This document shows, piece by piece, positions 31,220 to 39,876 of a DNA stretch of 64,000 bases. Under the pieces are notes generated by a model, which was not told where the DNA came from, searched no databases, and worked only from the letters and a program-made list of their open reading frames with translations. Location: the NCBI RefSeq assembly GCF_036231965.1, contig NZ_CP109499.1, positions 7,626,001 through 7,690,000 on the forward strand. Direction: 5' to 3'. Position 1 is the first letter of the stretch; every line of letters begins with the position of its first letter. The translations under genes were made by a program, and so were the position numbers. The DNA comes from Streptomyces sp. NBC_01428 (GTDB lineage: Bacteria; Actinomycetota; Actinomycetes; Streptomycetales; Streptomycetaceae).

Positions 31220-31954
31220 ATGGGCGTCACAGCTTCCGGAACGTCAGGTGCTCCGTTCGAGGCGCCGAACAGCCCGCTCGCGGACACTCTGATGGAGCGG
31301 CTCACGGTCGTCTACCCGGCTGCCGCGGATCCCGAGCGTGCCGCGTCCATGCGCGCGTACATGAAGGACATCGCCCCTTTCCTCGGGCTGAGCACGCCCG
31401 ATCGCCGAGCCCTCTCGCGGACCGTGCTCCTGGACACCGCCCGCCCCGACGAGAGGGACTGCACCGCCCTCGCGCTGCGCTGTTGGGAGCTGCCGGAACG
31501 CGAGTACCAGTACTTCGCCGTCGACTACCTGCGCCGTCATGTGACGCGTCTGTCCTCGGAGTTCCTGCCGGTGGCCCGGCACCTCGTCGCCACCGTCTCC
31601 TGGTGGGACACGGTCGACGCGCTCGCCGCGCACGTCGTGGGCGGTCTCGTGACCGCCGACCCCGGCCTGCGCTCCGAGATGGACGCCTGGATCGAGGACG
31701 ACGACCTGTGGGTCGCCCGGACGGCGCTGCTCCATCAGCTCCGTCACAAGGAGGCCACCGACGTCGAGCGGCTGTTCGCGTACTGCGTCCGCCGGGCCGG
31801 GGACACGGACTTCTTCATCCGGAAGGCGATCGGGTGGTGTCTGCGCGAGTACGCGAAGACGGACCCGCAGGCGGTACGGGACTTCGTGGCCGCGGAACGC
31901 GAGCGGCTCGCACCGCTCTCCTTGCGTGAGGCCCTCAAGAACGTCGGCCCCTGA
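31220..31954 (+). CDS. AlkD-like DNA alkylation repair protein
   Basis: I use ATG 31220, which follows the TATGGT hexamer (31207-31212) by 7 nt, giving 244 residues and a leaderless mRNA; an upstream in-frame ATG would add four residues. The protein is all helical with HEAT-like repeats: RALSRTVLLDTARP, YQYFAVDYLRRHVT, SWWDTVDALAAHVVGGLV, and IRKAIGWCLREYAKTDPQAVRDF. The WWD and KAIGWCLRE motifs are typical of AlkD, which removes alkylated bases such as 3-methyladenine. It stands next to tuf3. Confidence 0.92.
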   Translation: MGVTASGTSGAPFEAPNSPLADTLMERLTVVYPAAADPERAASMRAYMKDIAPFLGLSTPDRRALSRTVLLDTARPDERDCTALALRCWELPEREYQYFAVDYLRRHVTRLSSEFLPVARHLVATVSWWDTVDALAAHVVGGLVTADPGLRSEMDAWIEDDDLWVARTALLHQLRHKEATDVERLFAYCVRRAGDTDFFIRKAIGWCLREYAKTDPQAVRDFVAAERERLAPLSLREALKNVGP

Positions 31955-32075
31955 ACCACGGGGGCGCCTTTCCGCGAACCCTCGCCTCCTGAACCCGCGT
32001 TCACGGTGCGAGGCCCCGGTGCGCGCGGAGGGAAAACCATTCGACGGGGGACGACGCGTGGGCGAGTATCAGCTC

Positions 32076-32177
32076 ATGTTCCGGTACGCCTTCCTCTTCG
32101 CAGCATCCGCAGTCGCGGATGCGCCGAAGGCTGCCGTCCCGTTCATTGCGGCAGCCGTCGACGGCGCCCGAAGCTGA
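32076..32177 (+). CDS. possible 33-aa leader ORF upstream of tuf3
   Basis: ATG 32076 opens a 33-codon frame (MFRYAFLFAASAVADAPK...) that covers an 8-bp perfect hairpin. Its ribosome-binding region is weak and no family is recognised. It sits in the 353-bp gap between the AlkD-like gene and tuf3, which I otherwise find empty. Confidence 0.3.
   Translation: MFRYAFLFAASAVADAPKAAVPFIAAAVDGARS
32103..32122 (+). promoter_or_regulatory. hairpin GCATCCGC-AGTC-GCGGATGC in the tuf3 leader
   Basis: Perfect 8-bp arms with a 4-nt loop lie about 185 bp before the tuf3 start, inside the short ORF above. A second small stem, TCGGC-TTC-GCCGA, occurs at 32269-32281. These may be parts of a structured leader. 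Confidence 0.5.
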
Positions 32178-32307
32178 CCCTTCCCGGATCGTCCGGCGGA
32201 CCCCGCAGGGGGAGGGTCGGCAACTCCTGGGGGTCCCCGCTCCGGCCCGTTCGCGCCGGGGCCATCACTCGGCTTCGCCGACACCGAAGAGGCTTCGAGG
32301 TACAGCC

Positions 32308-33477
32308 ATGCCCAAGACGGCTTACGTGCGCACCAAACCGCACCTGAACATCGGCACCATGGGTCACGTCGACCACGGCAAGACCACCCTGACCGCCGCC
32401 ATCACCAAGGTTCTCGCCGAGCGCGGCTCCGGCACCTTCGTCCCGTTCGACCGCATCGACCGGGCTCCGGAGGAGGCCGCCCGCGGCATCACGATCAACA
32501 TCGCGCACGTCGAGTACGAGACCGACACCCGGCACTACGCGCACGTGGACATGCCGGGCCACGCCGACTACGTCAAGAACATGGTCACGGGCGCGGCCCA
32601 GCTCGACGGGGCGATCCTCGTCGTGTCCGCGCTCGACGGGATCATGCCGCAGACCGCCGAACACGTGCTGCTCGCCCGGCAGGTGGGCGTCGACCACATC
32701 GTCGTGGCCCTCAACAAGGCCGACGCCGGGGACGAGGAGCTCACCGACCTCGTGGAGCTGGAGGTCCGCGAACTGCTCTCCGCGCAGGGGTACGGCGGCG
32801 ACGCGGTACCCGTCGTACGGGTGTCCGGCCTCAAGGCCCTCGAGGGGGACCCGCGTTGGACCGCGTCGATCGACGCGCTGCTCGACGCGGTGGACACCTA
32901 CGTGCCGATGCCCGAGCGCTATCTCGACGCGCCGTTCCTCATGCCCGTCGAGAACGTGCTCACCATCACCGGACGCGGAACGGTCGTCACCGGTGCCGTG
33001 GAGCGCGGCACGATCCGCGTCGGTGACCGCGTCGAGGTGCTGGGCGCCGGCGTCGACACGGTCGTCACCGGCGTGGAGACCTTCGGCAGGCCGATGGAGG
33101 AGGCGCAGGCCGGTGACAACGTGGCGCTGCTGCTGCGCGGGGTGCCCCGTGACGCGGTCCGCCGCGGGCACATCGCCGCCGCGCCCGGCAGTGTCGTCCC
33201 GAGCCGTCGCTTCACGGCGCAGGTGTACGTCCTGTCCGCCCGCGAGGGCGGCCGGACGACCGCCGTCTCCACCGGATACCGGCCGCAGTTCTACATCCGC
33301 ACCGCGGACGTGGTCGGCGACGTCGACCTCGGCGAGCGGGCGGTGGCCCGGCCCGGCGACACCGTCACCATGACGGTCGAGCTCGGGCGGGACGTCCCGC
33401 TGGAGCCGGGGCTCGGCTTCGCGATCCGCGAGGGCGGCCGGACGGTCGGCGCCGGGACGGTCACGTCGATCGCCTGA
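32308..33477 (+). CDS. tuf3: EF-Tu paralogue, EF-Tu3-type
   Basis: The 389-residue protein is a complete three-domain EF-Tu. Domain 1 has GHVDHGKT (19-26), DMPGH (81-85) and NKAD (136-139); domains 2 and 3 include GRGTVVTGAVERG and GYRPQFYIRTADVVG. It differs from housekeeping EF-Tu throughout, as known for the EF-Tu3 of Streptomyces, which is expressed under stringent or stress conditions. I count no cysteine in the whole protein: the sites of the three E. coli cysteines are Met, Ala and Val. The ribosome-binding region (GAGGTACAGCC) is weak. No tuf-linked str operon is adjacent. Confidence 0.93.
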   Translation: MPKTAYVRTKPHLNIGTMGHVDHGKTTLTAAITKVLAERGSGTFVPFDRIDRAPEEAARGITINIAHVEYETDTRHYAHVDMPGHADYVKNMVTGAAQLDGAILVVSALDGIMPQTAEHVLLARQVGVDHIVVALNKADAGDEELTDLVELEVRELLSAQGYGGDAVPVVRVSGLKALEGDPRWTASIDALLDAVDTYVPMPERYLDAPFLMPVENVLTITGRGTVVTGAVERGTIRVGDRVEVLGAGVDTVVTGVETFGRPMEEAQAGDNVALLLRGVPRDAVRRGHIAAAPGSVVPSRRFTAQVYVLSAREGGRTTAVSTGYRPQFYIRTADVVGDVDLGERAVARPGDTVTMTVELGRDVPLEPGLGFAIREGGRTVGAGTVTSIA

Positions 33478-33511
33478 CCGGCTCGGCCGCCCGGCCGGGC
33501 CACCTTCGCTC

Positions 33512-33549
33512 CACCCGTGTCGCCGCCCGGCGGGGCGACGACACGGGTG
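33512..33549 (+). terminator. stem-loop after tuf3
   Basis: CACCCGTGT (33512-33520) pairs with ACACGGGTG (33541-33549), extended inward by CGCC/GGCG across a 3-nt bulge. A second small stem of GCACGGG/CCCGTGC follows at 33557-33580. Confidence 0.65.
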
Positions 33550-33726
33550 CCCGCCTGCACGGGTGCCCCCATGCCCGTGCACGCGGGCCGCGGGCGTGTG
33601 CCGGAAGGGGGAGACCGCGGTCGGCGATCGGGCCGCGCGGCACAGGCGGGCACCGGTCCTGCTGTCCGGATCCGGCCGCCGGGCTCCCCGGGCGGCGGGA
33701 CCGGCGGCAGGCCGCACAATGGAGCC

Positions 33727-34572
33727 GTGGACGAGCCGATACCCGTGACGCGGGCCGTGGATCACGGCACCGCGAAGCTGATGCCCGACGTGGACCGGAA
33801 GCGGGCGTGGCTGCTGACCGTGGACGGCGCACCCCAGTCGTACGTGGACCTGGATGAGCCGGCGCACCTGGAGTTCGAGTACACGCGTCGCCTCGGGCAC
33901 GTCCTGGACACGGTGGCGGAGCCGGGGCGGCCACTGGACGTCCTGCACCTCGGCGGCGGGGCGCTCACCCTGCCCCGGTACGTCGCGGCCACCCGGCCCG
34001 GTTCACGGCAGGACGTGGTGGAGGCGGACCGGGGCCTGCTCGCGCTGATCGGCGAGCACCTGCCGCTGCCCCCGGGCACGGGCGTCACCCTGCACGGCGC
34101 CGACGCCCGGCACTGGCTCGAAGCCGCGGCCCCCGACTCCGCGGACATCCTGATCGCCGACGTCTTCGGCGGCTCGCGCATCCCGGCCCATCTGACGTCC
34201 ACCGCCTACGCGCAGGCGGCCGAACGGGCCCTGCGTCCGGACGGCGTCTACCTCGCCAACCTCGCGGACGCGGCTCCCTTCGCCTTCCTCCGGTCCCAAC
34301 TCGCCACATTCTCGACCGTGTTCGAGGAACTCGCCCTCATCGCCGAACCCGGGGTACTGCGCGGCCGGCGCTTCGGGAACGCCGTGCTCGTGGCCTCCCA
34401 CCAGCCCCTCGACACGGCGGCCCTGGCCCGCCGCACCGCCGCCGACGCCTTCCCGGCGCGCGTCGAACACGGCGCCGCGCTCAGGCGTTTCGTCGCCGGG
34501 GCCGCGCCCGTCGGGGACGAGGACGCGGTCCCGTCACCCGAACCGCCCGGCGGATCCTTCGGCATCGGCTGA
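33727..34572 (+). CDS. spermidine-synthase-like methyltransferase-fold protein
   Basis: The 281-residue product starts at GTG 33727, 6 nt after CACAAT (33715-33720), so it is likely leaderless; a GGAG nearby gives a possible alternative. The Rossmann-like fold typical of spermidine synthase is visible: LDVLHLGGGALTLPRYVA, VVEADRGLLALIGEHLP and VTLHGADARHWLEAAAPDSADILIADVFGG. Spermidine synthase activity needs further Asp residues that I cannot confirm, and many such proteins are unassigned. It overlaps the convergent MFS gene by 39 bp. Confidence 0.8.
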   Translation: MDEPIPVTRAVDHGTAKLMPDVDRKRAWLLTVDGAPQSYVDLDEPAHLEFEYTRRLGHVLDTVAEPGRPLDVLHLGGGALTLPRYVAATRPGSRQDVVEADRGLLALIGEHLPLPPGTGVTLHGADARHWLEAAAPDSADILIADVFGGSRIPAHLTSTAYAQAAERALRPDGVYLANLADAAPFAFLRSQLATFSTVFEELALIAEPGVLRGRRFGNAVLVASHQPLDTAALARRTAADAFPARVEHGAALRRFVAGAAPVGDEDAVPSPEPPGGSFGIG

Positions 34573-35898
34573 CGCGAGCGTCCCGCCGGACACCTGGGCA
34601 CCCTCCGCGCCGAGCAGCGGGACACCGTCGGCGGGGGACACCGGCGTCCGCTGCGCCACCTGCCGGGTGCGGCGCGTCAGGTTCCGTACGTCCGGCACGC
34701 ACAGCACCGCCGCCGTGACCACCACGACCAGCACCGAGCAGCCCCAGAGCGCGGACGTGCGGCCGAAGGCCTGCTCGGCGGGGCCCGCGAGAGCGGTGGC
34801 CAGCGGGACCATGGCGACCGAGCCGAACCAGTCGTAGGCCGACACCCGGGAGAGCTTCTCCTCCGGGATCTCCTGGTGCAGCGCGGTCATCCACGAGACA
34901 CCGAACACCTCTATCGCCAGACCACTGACGAACATCACCGCGTACAGCGGGCCCACCGGGACGGGGACCGCGAGTGCCGCGGCGGGCGCCGCGAGCGGGA
35001 AGACGCAGAGGGTGCCGGCGAGCAGCAGCCGCCGGGGCTTCCACCGGGTCATGAGCAGGGCGCCGCCGACGGTTCCGGCGCCGAACGCGCCGAGGGCCAG
35101 CCCCCAGGGCCCCGGCCCGCCGAGGCTGTCGCGGGCGACCAGCGGACCGTAGACCGCGTCCGCGGCGCCGACCACCGCGACGACGACGGAGAACTGCGCG
35201 ACGATCGTCCACAGCCAGGGGCGGCCGACGAACTCGTGCCAGCCGTCGCGGAGATCGGCGAGCAGACCGCCGCCGGGTGCGCGTGGCGGTATGTGGCCGA
35301 CGTCCAGGAAGGACCGCAGCCCGCCGGCGACGGCGAACGCCACCGCGTCCACGGCGAGCACCCAGCCCGGTCCGATCACGGCCACCAGCGCTCCGCCGAG
35401 GGCCGCTCCGCCGAGGCCCGCGCCCTGCATCGCCATCCGGAACACCGCGAACGCGCGGCCGGCCTGTTCACCCTCCACGGAGGACATCAGCATGCCCTCG
35501 GCGGCGGGCCCGAAGAACGCCTGTCCGGTGCCGCCGAGCGCGGACAGCAGCATCATCTGCCACAACTGCGCGTGACCGCCGAGGACCAGGAGCGCGAAGG
35601 CGCCCTGCGAGACGCAGTTGAGGACGTTGGCGGCGACCATCACCCGGTGCCGCGGCAGCCGGTCCGCGACCGCACCGCCGATGAGCAGGAACAGGACCAG
35701 CGGCACCGTCCGCGCCGCAGCGACCAGACCGACGTCGCCACCGTCGCCACCGGCGGCGAGCACCGCGAACGCCGCCGCGATGAGCGCGCCCTGGCTCCCC
35801 AGGTTGGTGACGACCGCGGCGGCGGTCAGCAGGGTGTAGTTCCGTCCCGCCCAGGAAGGGCGTCGGGTGCGGCGGGGGAGGGCGGCGGCTGAGGTCAC
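34534..35898 (-). CDS. MFS transporter, drug-efflux type
   Basis: The 454-residue protein begins at GTG 35898 and has about twelve transmembrane helices. Typical MFS elements include RTVPLVLFLLIGGAVADRLPRHRVMV near the N-terminus and a C-terminal cytosolic tail of about 45 residues. The DRLPRHR loop is the signature between helices 2 and 3. Proteins of this group often export drugs or small metabolites, with the substrate unknown here. It overlaps the spermidine-synthase-like gene by 39 bp at its end. Confidence 0.88.
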   Translation of the reverse strand: MTSAAALPRRTRRPSWAGRNYTLLTAAAVVTNLGSQGALIAAAFAVLAAGGDGGDVGLVAAARTVPLVLFLLIGGAVADRLPRHRVMVAANVLNCVSQGAFALLVLGGHAQLWQMMLLSALGGTGQAFFGPAAEGMLMSSVEGEQAGRAFAVFRMAMQGAGLGGAALGGALVAVIGPGWVLAVDAVAFAVAGGLRSFLDVGHIPPRAPGGGLLADLRDGWHEFVGRPWLWTIVAQFSVVVAVVGAADAVYGPLVARDSLGGPGPWGLALGAFGAGTVGGALLMTRWKPRRLLLAGTLCVFPLAAPAAALAVPVPVGPLYAVMFVSGLAIEVFGVSWMTALHQEIPEEKLSRVSAYDWFGSVAMVPLATALAGPAEQAFGRTSALWGCSVLVVVVTAAVLCVPDVRNLTRRTRQVAQRTPVSPADGVPLLGAEGAQVSGGTLASADAEGSAGRFG

Positions 35899-36027
35899 CC
35901 CGTGACTATCGCCGCCCGCCGCTCGACTTGCCAAACCGATTGCATTCGCGTCGAGCGAACGCCCCGCCGGGCCGGCCTCCGACCCCGAGGAGCCGGACTC
36001 CGGGCCCAGGGAGCCGGACCCCGGCCC

Positions 36028-37092
36028 TCAGGAGCCGGTTGGCGTCCCGTGCAGCCGGACCGTGCTGAGGATCTTCCGCACGGTCGCGTCGGGGACCTCT
36101 TCCTTGACACCCTTGGCGCCGTAGAACGTCCACGAGACGAAGTCGCCCGCCGAGTTCTTGAAGGCGAACGTGGTCGCCTTGCCGTCGGAGTCGCACTTGC
36201 CCTTCTTGGGGACTCCCGTGGAGTACGTGGTCGCGACGCTGCCCTTGACGCCCGACGCCGTGGTGTACGTCTCCGACTTGCCGACCTTCAGCAGCTTCTT
36301 CGACGACTCCTTCTGGTCGGTGTACCCGCCGAAGACCCATACGGCGGCGTCGTTGCGCGCCACGTCGGCCGTGTCCTTGGCGCCGCTCTGGCCCTTGGTG
36401 CCCGCGGCGGCCAGTGACGTGTCACTGTCGTGACCGTCCTTGTCGTCGTCGGACGTGCACCACTTCTCCTTGAGGAACGCGGGCGCGGACATGCCGATGA
36501 ACGGGGAGCCGTCGCCCTTCTTTTCGTCCTCGAAGCCGATGAAGGTGCCGGGCGTCTCGACCTTCCAGTCCGCCGGAACGTCGAAGGCGGTGCCCCACTT
36601 CGGGTTCACCACGACCTTCCAGCCGGCGACCGTCGCCTTCTCCTCGTCGCCGCCGCGCGGATTGTCGTCGCTTCCGCCGGCGCTCGCGCTCGGCGACGTC
36701 GAGGCGGACGCCTTGGGCGACTTGGACGCGTCACCGCCCGCGTTGTCGTCCTTGTCGCCGCCGCCCAGGACGAGGAACGCGGTGACCCCGGCGGCGATCA
36801 CCACGGCGGAGGCCGCGACGATCGCGGTGACCTTGGTCTTGTTTCCGCCGCCCCCGCCCCCGCTGCCGCCGGACGGCAGGGGTCCGCCGAGCGGCTCGGT
36901 CGGAGCCCCCCACTGCGGTCCGCCCTGCGGCTGCCCGTACGGCGCGCCGGGCTGCTGGTACCCCGGCTGCTGTCCCGGCTGCTGGTAGCCGGGCTGCTGG
37001 TAGGGATTCGGCTGCTGGTACCCCGGCTGCTGGTACGGGTTCTGGTCCTGCGGGTTCTGCTCGCCCCCGGGCGGCTGCTGTCCTGGCCACAT
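36028..37092 (-). CDS. one-TM protein with QPGYQQP-rich N-terminus
   Basis: The 354-residue protein begins at ATG 37092. Residues 1-75 are rich in Gln, Pro, Gly and Tyr with repeats of QQPGYQQP, a tail common in actinobacterial membrane proteins that meet kinases or cell-division factors. A single hydrophobic helix (about 87-108, TAIVAASAVVIAAGVTAFLVL) is followed by a Ser/Ala/Gly-rich linker and an extracellular domain (about 160-354) with two Cys. I do not recognise the domain. A likely role is at the cell surface or in the wall. It is monocistronic. Confidence 0.75.
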   Translation of the reverse strand: MWPGQQPPGGEQNPQDQNPYQQPGYQQPNPYQQPGYQQPGQQPGYQQPGAPYGQPQGGPQWGAPTEPLGGPLPSGGSGGGGGGNKTKVTAIVAASAVVIAAGVTAFLVLGGGDKDDNAGGDASKSPKASASTSPSASAGGSDDNPRGGDEEKATVAGWKVVVNPKWGTAFDVPADWKVETPGTFIGFEDEKKGDGSPFIGMSAPAFLKEKWCTSDDDKDGHDSDTSLAAAGTKGQSGAKDTADVARNDAAVWVFGGYTDQKESSKKLLKVGKSETYTTASGVKGSVATTYSTGVPKKGKCDSDGKATTFAFKNSAGDFVSWTFYGAKGVKEEVPDATVRKILSTVRLHGTPTGS

Positions 37093-37272
37093 GGCCGGTA
37101 ACGATAGAGGGGCCGGAGACCCGAGTGCCATGGCGGTCCCCGAAAGGAGCGGGTCGCCACCGTACTTGCCCCCTTTGGTCCCGGCTTGCGACCGGCGGCG
37201 ACGTCTCCGGGGCCGGCGCACCCGGCAGGCCCGCCGGAACCGGTGACGGGCGGCGGGCTGGTCAATGTTTGC

Positions 37273-37288
37273 TACCCATGGGTAACAT
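37273..37288 (+). promoter_or_regulatory. TACCCATGGGTA palindrome overlapping TAACAT -10
   Basis: The 12-bp palindrome (37273-37284) overlaps TAACAT (37283-37288), which ends 6 nt before the thioesterase ATG. A repressor binding here would block the promoter. No regulator gene is adjacent. Confidence 0.55.
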
Positions 37289-37294
37289 CGAGTC

Positions 37295-37747
37295 ATGAGC
37301 GCAGACCAGATGACGATCGGCGAGATGCTCGCCGCGACCGTGCCGATGGCCCGGACCCTGAACCTCGAGTTCGTCGAGACCTCTCCGGAGAAGGCCGTCG
37401 TGGCGCTCCCGGACCAGGGCGACTTCCACAACCACGTCGGCGGCCCGCACGCGGGTGCCATGTTCACGCTGGGGGAGTCGGCCAGCGGGGCGATCGTCCT
37501 GGCCGCCTTCGGTGACCAGCTCGCGCGCGCCGTGCCGCTCGCCGTGCGCGCCGAGATCGCGTACAAGAAGCTCGCGATGGGCCCCGTCACCGCCACCGCG
37601 ACGCTCGGCCGGCCCGCCGCCGAGGTCGTGGCCGAACTCGACGCCGGTCAGCGCCCCGAGTTCCCGGTCGCCATCGCGATCCAGCGCGCCGACGGCGCGG
37701 TGACCGGCGAGATGACCGTGGTGTGGACGCTCCGCCCCAACGGCTGA
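37295..37747 (+). CDS. hot-dog fold thioesterase (PaaI/DUF4442-like)
   Basis: The 150-residue protein fits the hot-dog fold: the helix MTIGEMLAATVPMARTL, the HNHVGGPHAGAMFTLGE motif with His and Asn near residue 47, and the last strand VTGEMTVVWTL. Thioesterases of this type cleave acyl-CoA. The catalytic position is not fixed with certainty, and some members bind other acyl carriers. The ATG follows TAACAT by 6 nt, so the mRNA is leaderless. It stands alone between two divergent neighbours. Confidence 0.82.
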   Translation: MSADQMTIGEMLAATVPMARTLNLEFVETSPEKAVVALPDQGDFHNHVGGPHAGAMFTLGESASGAIVLAAFGDQLARAVPLAVRAEIAYKKLAMGPVTATATLGRPAAEVVAELDAGQRPEFPVAIAIQRADGAVTGEMTVVWTLRPNG

Positions 37748-37856
37748 GCCGCACGGTGCACGCCGGGCCCTGATCGGGACGTACGAGCCGATAGGGGCCC
37801 GCGGTCGTTCCGGGCCCCCCTGCGGCTCAGGCCGTCGGCCCGGGCCCCACTGCGGC

Positions 37857-38801
37857 TCAGACCGCCGGCCCGGATCCGGCCGTGGCGACCGGCAGGGCGA
37901 CCCCGGTGAGCCGTTCGGCCTCGCTCCACAGGCGGGTGTTGGTCCCGGGGTCGAGGGCCCGGCGGGTGACGCGTGCCGTGGCCGTCGGACCGACCAGCCC
38001 GAACCGGCCGCCCGGACCGTAGTAGCCGCCGGCCACCGCGTCGGGGCTGGTGGCGGCGTACAGGAGCGGCTCGGTGCCCTGTTCGACCTGCTGCTTCGGC
38101 AGGAAGTCCAGTGCGTTGAGCAGGGACCGCTTCGGCTTGTCCCGCCCGAGGCTCGCGCCGGCCGTCTGGAGGTTGGTGACCGTGTAGCCGGGGTGGGCGC
38201 CGGTGCTCAGCAGGTTCCAGCCGCGCTCGGCGGCGATCGCCGCGAGCTGCCGGGTCAGGATGAGGTCGGCCAGTTTCGACTGGGCGTAGGACAGGTTGGC
38301 GCTGTAGCGACGGCTCTCCCACTGGAGGTCCGCGAAGTCGATCCGGCCGTAGTTGGCGGTCCCGCTGCTCATCGTGGCGACGCGCGGGGCGCCCGCGGCG
38401 AGCAGGGCCGGCAGCAGTCGCACGGTGAGCGCGAACGGGCCGAGGAAGTTGCTGCCCATCTGGAGCTCGAACCCGTCCGCCGTGGTCATCCGGGTCGGGG
38501 GTGCCATCACGCCCGCGTTGTTGACCAGCAGGTCCAGCGGGGTGCCGTCGGCCAGGATCCCGTCCGCGAACGCCTCGACCGTCGCGAGGTCGGCGAGATC
38601 GACGTGGCGCACGTCGAGCCGGGCCTGCGGATGGCGGGCGAGGATCTCGGCGCGGGCCCGCTCGCCCTTGGCGACCGTACGGACGGCCATGATCACGTGT
38701 GCTCCGGCGGCGGCGAGCCGTCGGGTGGCCTCCTTGCCGGTGCCGCTGTTGGCTCCGGTGACCACGACGAGCTTCCCGGTCCGGTCCGGCACGGTGTACA
38801 T
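37857..38801 (-). CDS. SDR family protein (retinol-dehydrogenase-like)
   Basis: The 314-residue protein starts at ATG 38801, with GAAGGAG upstream. It is an SDR longer than average: TGANSGTGKEATRRL near residue 15, NNAG near 92, a Ser in TMSSGTANYGR and a YAQSKLADLIL motif carrying Tyr and Lys. The C-terminal 60 residues are family-specific. Substrate is unknown. The gene diverges from a TetR regulator, with three operator-like repeats between them, which strongly suggests repression. Confidence 0.9.
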   Translation of the reverse strand: MYTVPDRTGKLVVVTGANSGTGKEATRRLAAAGAHVIMAVRTVAKGERARAEILARHPQARLDVRHVDLADLATVEAFADGILADGTPLDLLVNNAGVMAPPTRMTTADGFELQMGSNFLGPFALTVRLLPALLAAGAPRVATMSSGTANYGRIDFADLQWESRRYSANLSYAQSKLADLILTRQLAAIAAERGWNLLSTGAHPGYTVTNLQTAGASLGRDKPKRSLLNALDFLPKQQVEQGTEPLLYAATSPDAVAGGYYGPGGRFGLVGPTATARVTRRALDPGTNTRLWSEAERLTGVALPVATAGSGPAV

Positions 38802-38825
38802 GAGAACTCCTTCGGCAGATTCAAA

Positions 38826-38895
38826 AGACCAGTGGTCTCTTCTCTTCTCCGAACGTAGCAGACCGCCGGTCTGATAACAACAGACCGGGGGTCTG
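38826..38895. promoter_or_regulatory. three AGACC..GGTCT palindromes, TetR operators
   Basis: AGACCAGTGGTCT (38826-38838), CAGACCGCCGGTCTG (38859-38873) and CAGACCGGGGGTCTG (38881-38895) share AGACC and GGTCT arms with a 3-5 bp centre. Their centres are about 34 and 22 bp apart. They flank the promoters of both divergent genes; the last lies just before TAGTCT of the TetR gene. Confidence 0.85.
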
Positions 38896-38907
38896 TAGTC
38901 TGGGGCC

Positions 38908-39615
38908 ATGAGTACGTCCTTCCAGCGCGCCCGCAGCGAGGAACAGCGCGCCGTGCGCAAGCAGGCCATCCTGGACACCGCTGCCGCGATGCTGGCCGAG
39001 ATGCCGGTCGCCCGGCTGAGCCTCAACGAGCTGAGCCGTCGCGTCGGGCTCGCGAAGTCGAACGTGCTGCGCTACTTCGAGTCCCGCGAGGCCGTGCTGC
39101 TCGAACTCCTCGACGCCGCCGAACGCGAATGGCTGGCGGGGCTGGAGGGGGAGCTCGGCGCGGCCGTCGACGACGGCGCGCCCGTGGCCGAGCGCGGCGA
39201 CCGGGTGGCCGGGGTGCTCGCGGCGTCCCTCGCGGCGCGACCCGTCCTGTGCGACCTGATCAGCGCGCAGGCGGCCGTCCTCGAACGGAACGTCTCGCCC
39301 GTCGCCGCCGCCGAGTACAAGCACACCGCGATCGCCAACGTCGGACTGCTCGCCCGGCTGGTGCAGGCGCGCGTGCCCGAACTGGGCGACCGTGACGCCG
39401 GACGGTTCGCCGCCGCGACGATCATGGTCGCCGGGGCGGCCTGGACGCACTCGCAGCCCTCCGCCGCGATGCTCGCCGCCTACGAGGCCGATCCCCGACT
39501 GGCCGCTCTGCGGCTCGACTTCACGGATGTCCTGCGCGAGATGCTCGCGGTCGTCGTCGCGGGTCTGCTCGCTCGTGCGGCACGCGACGACGCCGCATCC
39601 GCGCCTGGAGCCTGA
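38908..39615 (+). CDS. TetR family transcriptional regulator
   Basis: The 235-residue protein begins at ATG 38908, 6 nt after TAGTCT (38896-38901), so it is leaderless. The N-terminal HTH is clear: AILDTAAAMLAEMPVARLSLNELSRRVGLAKSNVLRYFESREAVLLELL. The all-helical C-terminal part is the ligand and dimer domain. It lies divergent to an SDR gene and probably represses it and itself through three inverted repeats. The inducer is unknown. Confidence 0.93.
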   Translation: MSTSFQRARSEEQRAVRKQAILDTAAAMLAEMPVARLSLNELSRRVGLAKSNVLRYFESREAVLLELLDAAEREWLAGLEGELGAAVDDGAPVAERGDRVAGVLAASLAARPVLCDLISAQAAVLERNVSPVAAAEYKHTAIANVGLLARLVQARVPELGDRDAGRFAAATIMVAGAAWTHSQPSAAMLAAYEADPRLAALRLDFTDVLREMLAVVVAGLLARAARDDAASAPGA

Positions 39616-39876
39616 GGGTCCGGCCCCTGTCCCGCCGGGGCCGGGTGCTCTCGACGGACCGCACTCCTTCGGTACTTGTCCGACTCCGCGCTGTTTCTGT
39701 TCACTTCATTGACACGAGTCACCCCGGGTCATAGTTTTCGCGCCGTACCCACGGTGCCTGACGGACGGTCAAGTCGACTTCTACGCAACCGCGTTCAAGG
39801 AACGAACGCGAGGGTCGCCGGCACCGGTACACGCGGACCACGACGACGTGCCCGCGCACCGAAGGAGTGACGGCTC

